This document shows positions 61,054-64,000 of a stretch of 64,000 nt of DNA, one piece after another (position 1 is the first letter of the stretch; every line of letters begins with the position of its first letter). Made by a program: the position numbers and the translations under genes. The notes under the pieces were generated by a model. That model had not been told where the DNA came from. It ran no database searches and saw nothing but the letters and a program-made list of their open reading frames with translations. The DNA lies in contig JAJFKG010000057.1 of NCBI GenBank assembly GCA_021773335.1, positions 1 through 64,000 of the forward strand, read 5' to 3'. The stretch is from Gammaproteobacteria bacterium (GTDB taxonomy: Bacteria; Pseudomonadota; Gammaproteobacteria; JAJFKG01).

Positions 61054-61857
61054 ATGGACGAAGAGCCCCCGAACATCCTGTACCACTATTGTAGCCTGGG
61101 GAGTCTTCGTAGCATCATCGAGAATAAACATCTCTACATGACAAACGCGATCTGGATGGATGATAAGACGGAACTCGTATGGCTCCGCAAAATGGTACAG
61201 CGGGTATTGGATCGCTACCCCTCCGATGAGCGACATATTCTTCACGAACGATTTACCCAAATAATAAATCAGCGTGAGCCATCCCATGTTTATTGTACGT
61301 GTTTCTCAGGGAATCCTGATTCTCGGAGTCAGTGGTTAGAGTATGCCGACGATGGACATGGCTTCGCTGTTGGGTTTGATACGACGGCGTTTGACTTAAA
61401 ACGTTCTACGCCAAAGAGAGACATCCAATTGCAACGCGTTAGATACGATGAAGCAGAACAGGAAGATATTGTGGAAAGGATTCTGCGCCCTTTGAAACCT
61501 TCCGACAGTAAACTTCAGGAGGATTTCGCTCTCTTTGGCTGTACTCATAATGTGTGGTGGTACGGCGCTTGGTGTAAGAACCCCGCGTTTTCGAATGAAA
61601 AGGAGTGGCGATTGATTTGCCGAGATGATCCGGGTGACAACATCGAATTCCGTGAAAAAAGTGACCGCCACCTCATCCCCTTCACGAAGTTCCCATTCGA
61701 ACCCGACAAACACCCGATACGCGAGATTTGGCTTGGTCCCCGAAACCAATCACAGCGAAATGTCGATGCCTTAGCGCGTTTACTCGCTACTTCAGGTTAT
61801 GATGCGGAACGAATCGAATTTAAGGGATCGGATATTCCGCTTCGGCCAGAATATTGA
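61054..61857 (+). CDS. DUF2971 domain protein
   Basis: 267 aa. NILYHYCSLGSLRSIIENKH at the N-terminus, VYCTCFSGNPDSRSQWLEYA, DGHGFAVGFDT and PAFSNEKEWRLIC are typical of DUF2971, a family of unknown function often found in variable and defence-associated regions. G+C is clearly below that of the surrounding genes, and there is no partner gene, suggesting recent acquisition. ATG 61054 is chosen over TTG three codons earlier. Confidence 0.82.
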   Translation: MDEEPPNILYHYCSLGSLRSIIENKHLYMTNAIWMDDKTELVWLRKMVQRVLDRYPSDERHILHERFTQIINQREPSHVYCTCFSGNPDSRSQWLEYADDGHGFAVGFDTTAFDLKRSTPKRDIQLQRVRYDEAEQEDIVERILRPLKPSDSKLQEDFALFGCTHNVWWYGAWCKNPAFSNEKEWRLICRDDPGDNIEFREKSDRHLIPFTKFPFEPDKHPIREIWLGPRNQSQRNVDALARLLATSGYDAERIEFKGSDIPLRPEY

Positions 61858-61875
61858 GGCCATTTCCTGCCACAG

Positions 61876-62352
61876 ATGAGCGAAACACCCATGAGTATTG
61901 ACTATACCACCGACATCGAGCACACCGGGATCGTGATCGTGGATCACGGGTCGCGGCGGGTCGAGTCCAACCAGATGCTCGAACACTTTGTTGAGCAGTT
62001 CACGGAGGCGACGCACTTCACAGTGGTTGAGCCGGCGCATATGGAGATGGCCGAGCCCTCGATCGCGGCGGCGTTTGATAAGTGTGTTCAGCGGGGCGCC
62101 AGGCGGGTGGTGGTGTGTCCTTACTTCCTGTTGCCGGGCAAGCACTGGAAGGAAGATATCCCGGAGCTGACGCAGAAGGCGGCGGCGAAACACCCGGGGG
62201 TCGAGTACCTGGTCACGGCGCCGATCGGCTTGCACCCGATGATGCACGGGGTGATCCAGTCGCGGATCGATCATTGCTTAAGCCACATCTCGGGCAAGGC
62301 CGACGAGTGTGAGTCGTGTTCGGGCACGGGCCGGTGCCGGGTGATGCGATAG
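61876..62352 (+). CDS. CbiX/SirB-like sirohydrochlorin chelatase
   Basis: 158 aa, a single-domain class II chelatase. VIVDHGSRRVESNQMLEHFV holds the first metal-binding His, followed by VEPAHMEMAEPSIAAAF and VVVCPYFLLPGKHWKEDIPE. It inserts metal (Fe, Co or Ni) into sirohydrochlorin. The C-terminal tail has three cysteines (CESCSGTGRC), suggesting a metal or Fe-S site, as in some SirB proteins. The start is uncertain between MSETPM (61876) and MSIDYT (61891). Confidence 0.85.
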   Translation: MSETPMSIDYTTDIEHTGIVIVDHGSRRVESNQMLEHFVEQFTEATHFTVVEPAHMEMAEPSIAAAFDKCVQRGARRVVVCPYFLLPGKHWKEDIPELTQKAAAKHPGVEYLVTAPIGLHPMMHGVIQSRIDHCLSHISGKADECESCSGTGRCRVMR

Positions 62353-62399
62353 GATTGATCGGGGAACGTGCGATCTGCTACGGATGATCGCAACCCGAG

Positions 62400-62849
62400 T
62401 CATGCGCGCCCGATCGGGCCGGGGTCGTCGTCTTTCCCCTCGTCATCGCCGAAGGGGAAATCATCTCCGTCGTCTTCTTCGTCTTCATCCGCGCCGGGTT
62501 CTTGGCCTTTGGGGTTGTCTTCGTCGTCTTCCCAGCCCATATCGTGCTCGATATCGTTTTGGGTTTTGATGTGCGCTTCGTCCGGGCCGGGCCCCGGGAT
62601 GCCCAGGCGCTGTGCGGCTGTCTGCCAGGCGTCGGGGTGGGGCAGGTCGGCCTCGCGGTCTTCGTGTTCGCTCTCCATCTCGCGTTGACGCTGGAGCAGG
62701 TTGCGCCACGCCGCCAGCAGCTCGATGATCAGAAGGATCCCTAAGCCCAGCAGCGCGATGATCAGCAAGAGATTGACCAACGCCCGGTCCTCGGGGGTGA
62801 TCGGTGGCGGGTCGGGTCGGCTGGCTTGTGCGAGCAACCAGATAAGCAT
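62400..62849 (-). CDS. Small membrane protein with highly acidic tail
   Basis: 149 aa. A first hydrophobic stretch at the N-terminus, then a clear helix (ALVNLLLIIALLGLGILLII), a short basic/Gln segment and a long Asp/Glu-rich tail (GADEDEEDDGDDFPFGDDEG). No family was recognised. The acidic part is probably disordered and could bind Ca2+ or a basic partner. It lies between the chelatase (convergent) and tandem PTPS genes. Confidence 0.6.
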   Translation of the reverse strand: MLIWLLAQASRPDPPPITPEDRALVNLLLIIALLGLGILLIIELLAAWRNLLQRQREMESEHEDREADLPHPDAWQTAAQRLGIPGPGPDEAHIKTQNDIEHDMGWEDDEDNPKGQEPGADEDEEDDGDDFPFGDDEGKDDDPGPIGRA

Positions 62850-62944
62850 AGCCGTCTAGTTTAACCGCAAGTGGCTGTGTGGATAGTTGCTCGTGTCTAT
62901 GAGCCAAGGATTGGACATTGAACCCCGTATCCCGGACGCAGGAC

Positions 62945-63778
62945 CTACTCTCCGCCGGGCCCCCGGTAGGTGCAGACGGTTTTAGAAGTTTCCCAGACGC
63001 TGAGTTCCTCAAGCGCCGCGCCCTGGGCCAGGTCATCGAAACGCTCGGCGAGCATGTCCCAGATCGTCTTGACGATATTCTCAACCGACGGGTTAAGCTG
63101 GGCAAACTCCGGGACATCCGTATTCAGGTGCTTGTGGTCCAGGCGTTCGATCGCGTGGCGGTTGACCAGGGCGTCGATCTGCTGAGCGGGCGCGGTCTGC
63201 CCGTCGGGGTTGATCGGCAGACGGACGGCGACCTCCAGGCGGTAGTTGTGGCCGTGACCCGCGGGGTTGTTGCACTTGCCGAACACATCGATGTTTTCCT
63301 GATCGCTTAGCTCCGGGACGTGCAAACGGTGGGCGGCGGAAAACTCGTATCGCTGACGGATCAGCACGTGGTCCATGTCCAGGCTCCTAAGGGCGAGTCG
63401 GTAGGTCGGGGTCAGTTGCAATTGGACCTGGGCCACCGTGCCGCTGAGCGCCGATTGCATCGCATCAAGCATGCCGCGCATCAATCCGCCCATCGGGACC
63501 CGTGACGTGTCCGGCGTTTTGGCCAGCCACTGGCGCAGCACCGGGAGCGCGTGGTCGTGTACGGCCCGGTCGATCAGCTTGATGTTGATGAAGTAGCCGG
63601 TCCTGGCGTCTTCATTGCCGCGGCAGGTGACGTCTAATTCGTAGTACCGCCCCAGCCCGCGCATGGGGGGCCAGGCGGCGAACGTGTTGTCGCGCGGTGG
63701 GTCACCCGGTGCCGGGGCGTCGGCCCCCCCGGGCGGGTCGCTTAGGCAGAATCGGACGGTACGGCTCAGTTCCAGCAT
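62945..63778 (-). CDS. queD: Tandem PTPS/QueD-like protein (6-carboxytetrahydropterin synthase)
   Basis: 277 aa, about twice a single PTPS. The second half (about 140-277) is a full QueD-like domain: RQRYEFSAAHRLHVPEL with zinc His, FGKCNNPAGHGHNYRLEV with catalytic Cys and two zinc His, LDHKHLNTDVPEF and SVWETSKTVCTY with catalytic Glu. The first half (GRYYELDVTCRGNEDARTGY, LIDRAVHDHALPVLRQWLA) aligns to the HNYxLEV region of the second but lacks the GHGH motif, so it is a degenerate copy. It converts 7,8-dihydroneopterin triphosphate in queuosine/deazapurine synthesis. No other que gene is adjacent. Confidence 0.88.
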   Translation of the reverse strand: MLELSRTVRFCLSDPPGGADAPAPGDPPRDNTFAAWPPMRGLGRYYELDVTCRGNEDARTGYFINIKLIDRAVHDHALPVLRQWLAKTPDTSRVPMGGLMRGMLDAMQSALSGTVAQVQLQLTPTYRLALRSLDMDHVLIRQRYEFSAAHRLHVPELSDQENIDVFGKCNNPAGHGHNYRLEVAVRLPINPDGQTAPAQQIDALVNRHAIERLDHKHLNTDVPEFAQLNPSVENIVKTIWDMLAERFDDLAQGAALEELSVWETSKTVCTYRGPGGE

Positions 63779-63931
63779 GGTTGGCCGGATTATAGGGCCC
63801 CAACCCCCCCGTCGGCTTTCAACGGGGGATCTGTGCGGATCAGGTAGGAAATTCAGCCCAACGGCTTGCCCCCAAGGCGTTTGTATTCGAGGCTTTGCTA
63901 GCGGGTCGACAACCGGCCCCGGGAGCGAGGT

Positions 63932-64000
63932 ATGCGCAGCTGGGTTCGTTACAGCGTGTCGGTGTATCTGGGTCTGTTGCTGGCGGGGTCGATCGCCTCG
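63932..64000 (+). CDS. Start of a secreted or membrane protein (truncated by window edge)
   Basis: 23 codons only. MRSWVRYSVSVYLGLLLAGS then IAS forms a basic n-region plus hydrophobic core, as in a signal peptide or first helix. AGCGAGG lies just before the ATG. No family can be assigned from this much. Confidence 0.5.
   Translation, partial: MRSWVRYSVSVYLGLLLAGSIAS

Overview
The window is about 63% G+C and gene-dense, and it reads like a chromosome segment of a Phycisphaerae-type planctomycete. Evidence for this is the PEP-CTERM secreted proteins with dockerin-like DGDGFVGIEDLN repeats, a MoxR/DUF58/VWA/BatA-like operon that also carries an alpha-toroid protein, a eukaryote-type GT3 glycogen synthase, an isolated dnaA, and many hypothetical proteins with signal peptides. 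The taxonomic call is an inference from gene content. No rRNA, tRNA, CRISPR array, insertion sequence or prophage was recognised.

Layout. 0.3-3.4 kb (minus): ribBA with a degenerate GTP cyclohydrolase half, an M16 peptidase and thioredoxin. 3.6-11.2 kb (plus): a UDP-HexNAc dehydrogenase, then five secreted proteins (three trypsin-like proteases and two of unknown function) that share 14 dockerin-like repeats and PEP-CTERM tails. 11.2-14.3 kb (minus): the dTDP-rhamnose genes rmlB-rmlD-rmlC-like-rmlA, in which rmlB has an internal in-frame deletion. 14.6-16.9 kb (plus): a large GT4 glycosyltransferase. 17.1-19.2 kb (minus): two paralogous PEP-CTERM proteins. 19.5-21.8 kb: polyphosphate kinase. 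21.9-35.7 kb (minus): an eight-gene MoxR-type operon. 35.7-37.7 kb: a 0.6 kb gap that is a weak origin candidate, then dnaA. 38-45.9 kb: GlmU-like nucleotidyltransferase, GT3 glycogen synthase, zinc-ribbon membrane protein, TauE/SafE permease, phosphofructokinase, redoxin and dihydrolipoyl dehydrogenase. 46-54.3 kb: purU, the AmmeMemoRadiSam A/B pair, a diguanylate cyclase, a YmdB-like phosphoesterase, nrdR, modA-modB without modC, and a CBS protein. 54.6-56.4 kb: a lower-G+C membrane protein fusing RDD to an erythromycin-esterase/ChaN-like domain. 56.6-59.6 kb: two overlapping dynamin-like GTPases. 59.7-64 kb: leuB, a low-G+C DUF2971 gene, a CbiX-like chelatase, an acidic membrane protein, a tandem PTPS/QueD and the start of one more secreted or membrane protein.

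How the genes may work together. The first 20 kb combines sugar-nucleotide supply (UDP-HexNAc uronate, dTDP-rhamnose), a glycosyltransferase and seven exosortase-type substrates. This suggests production and decoration of an extracellular polymer with anchored proteases; the exosortase itself is not in the window. The MoxR operon probably builds an envelope-associated complex. Several enzymes depart from family motifs at functional residues (RibBA, RmlB, the YmdB-like protein, the sugar dehydrogenase, the N-terminal PTPS domain), and these are the most checkable oddities.
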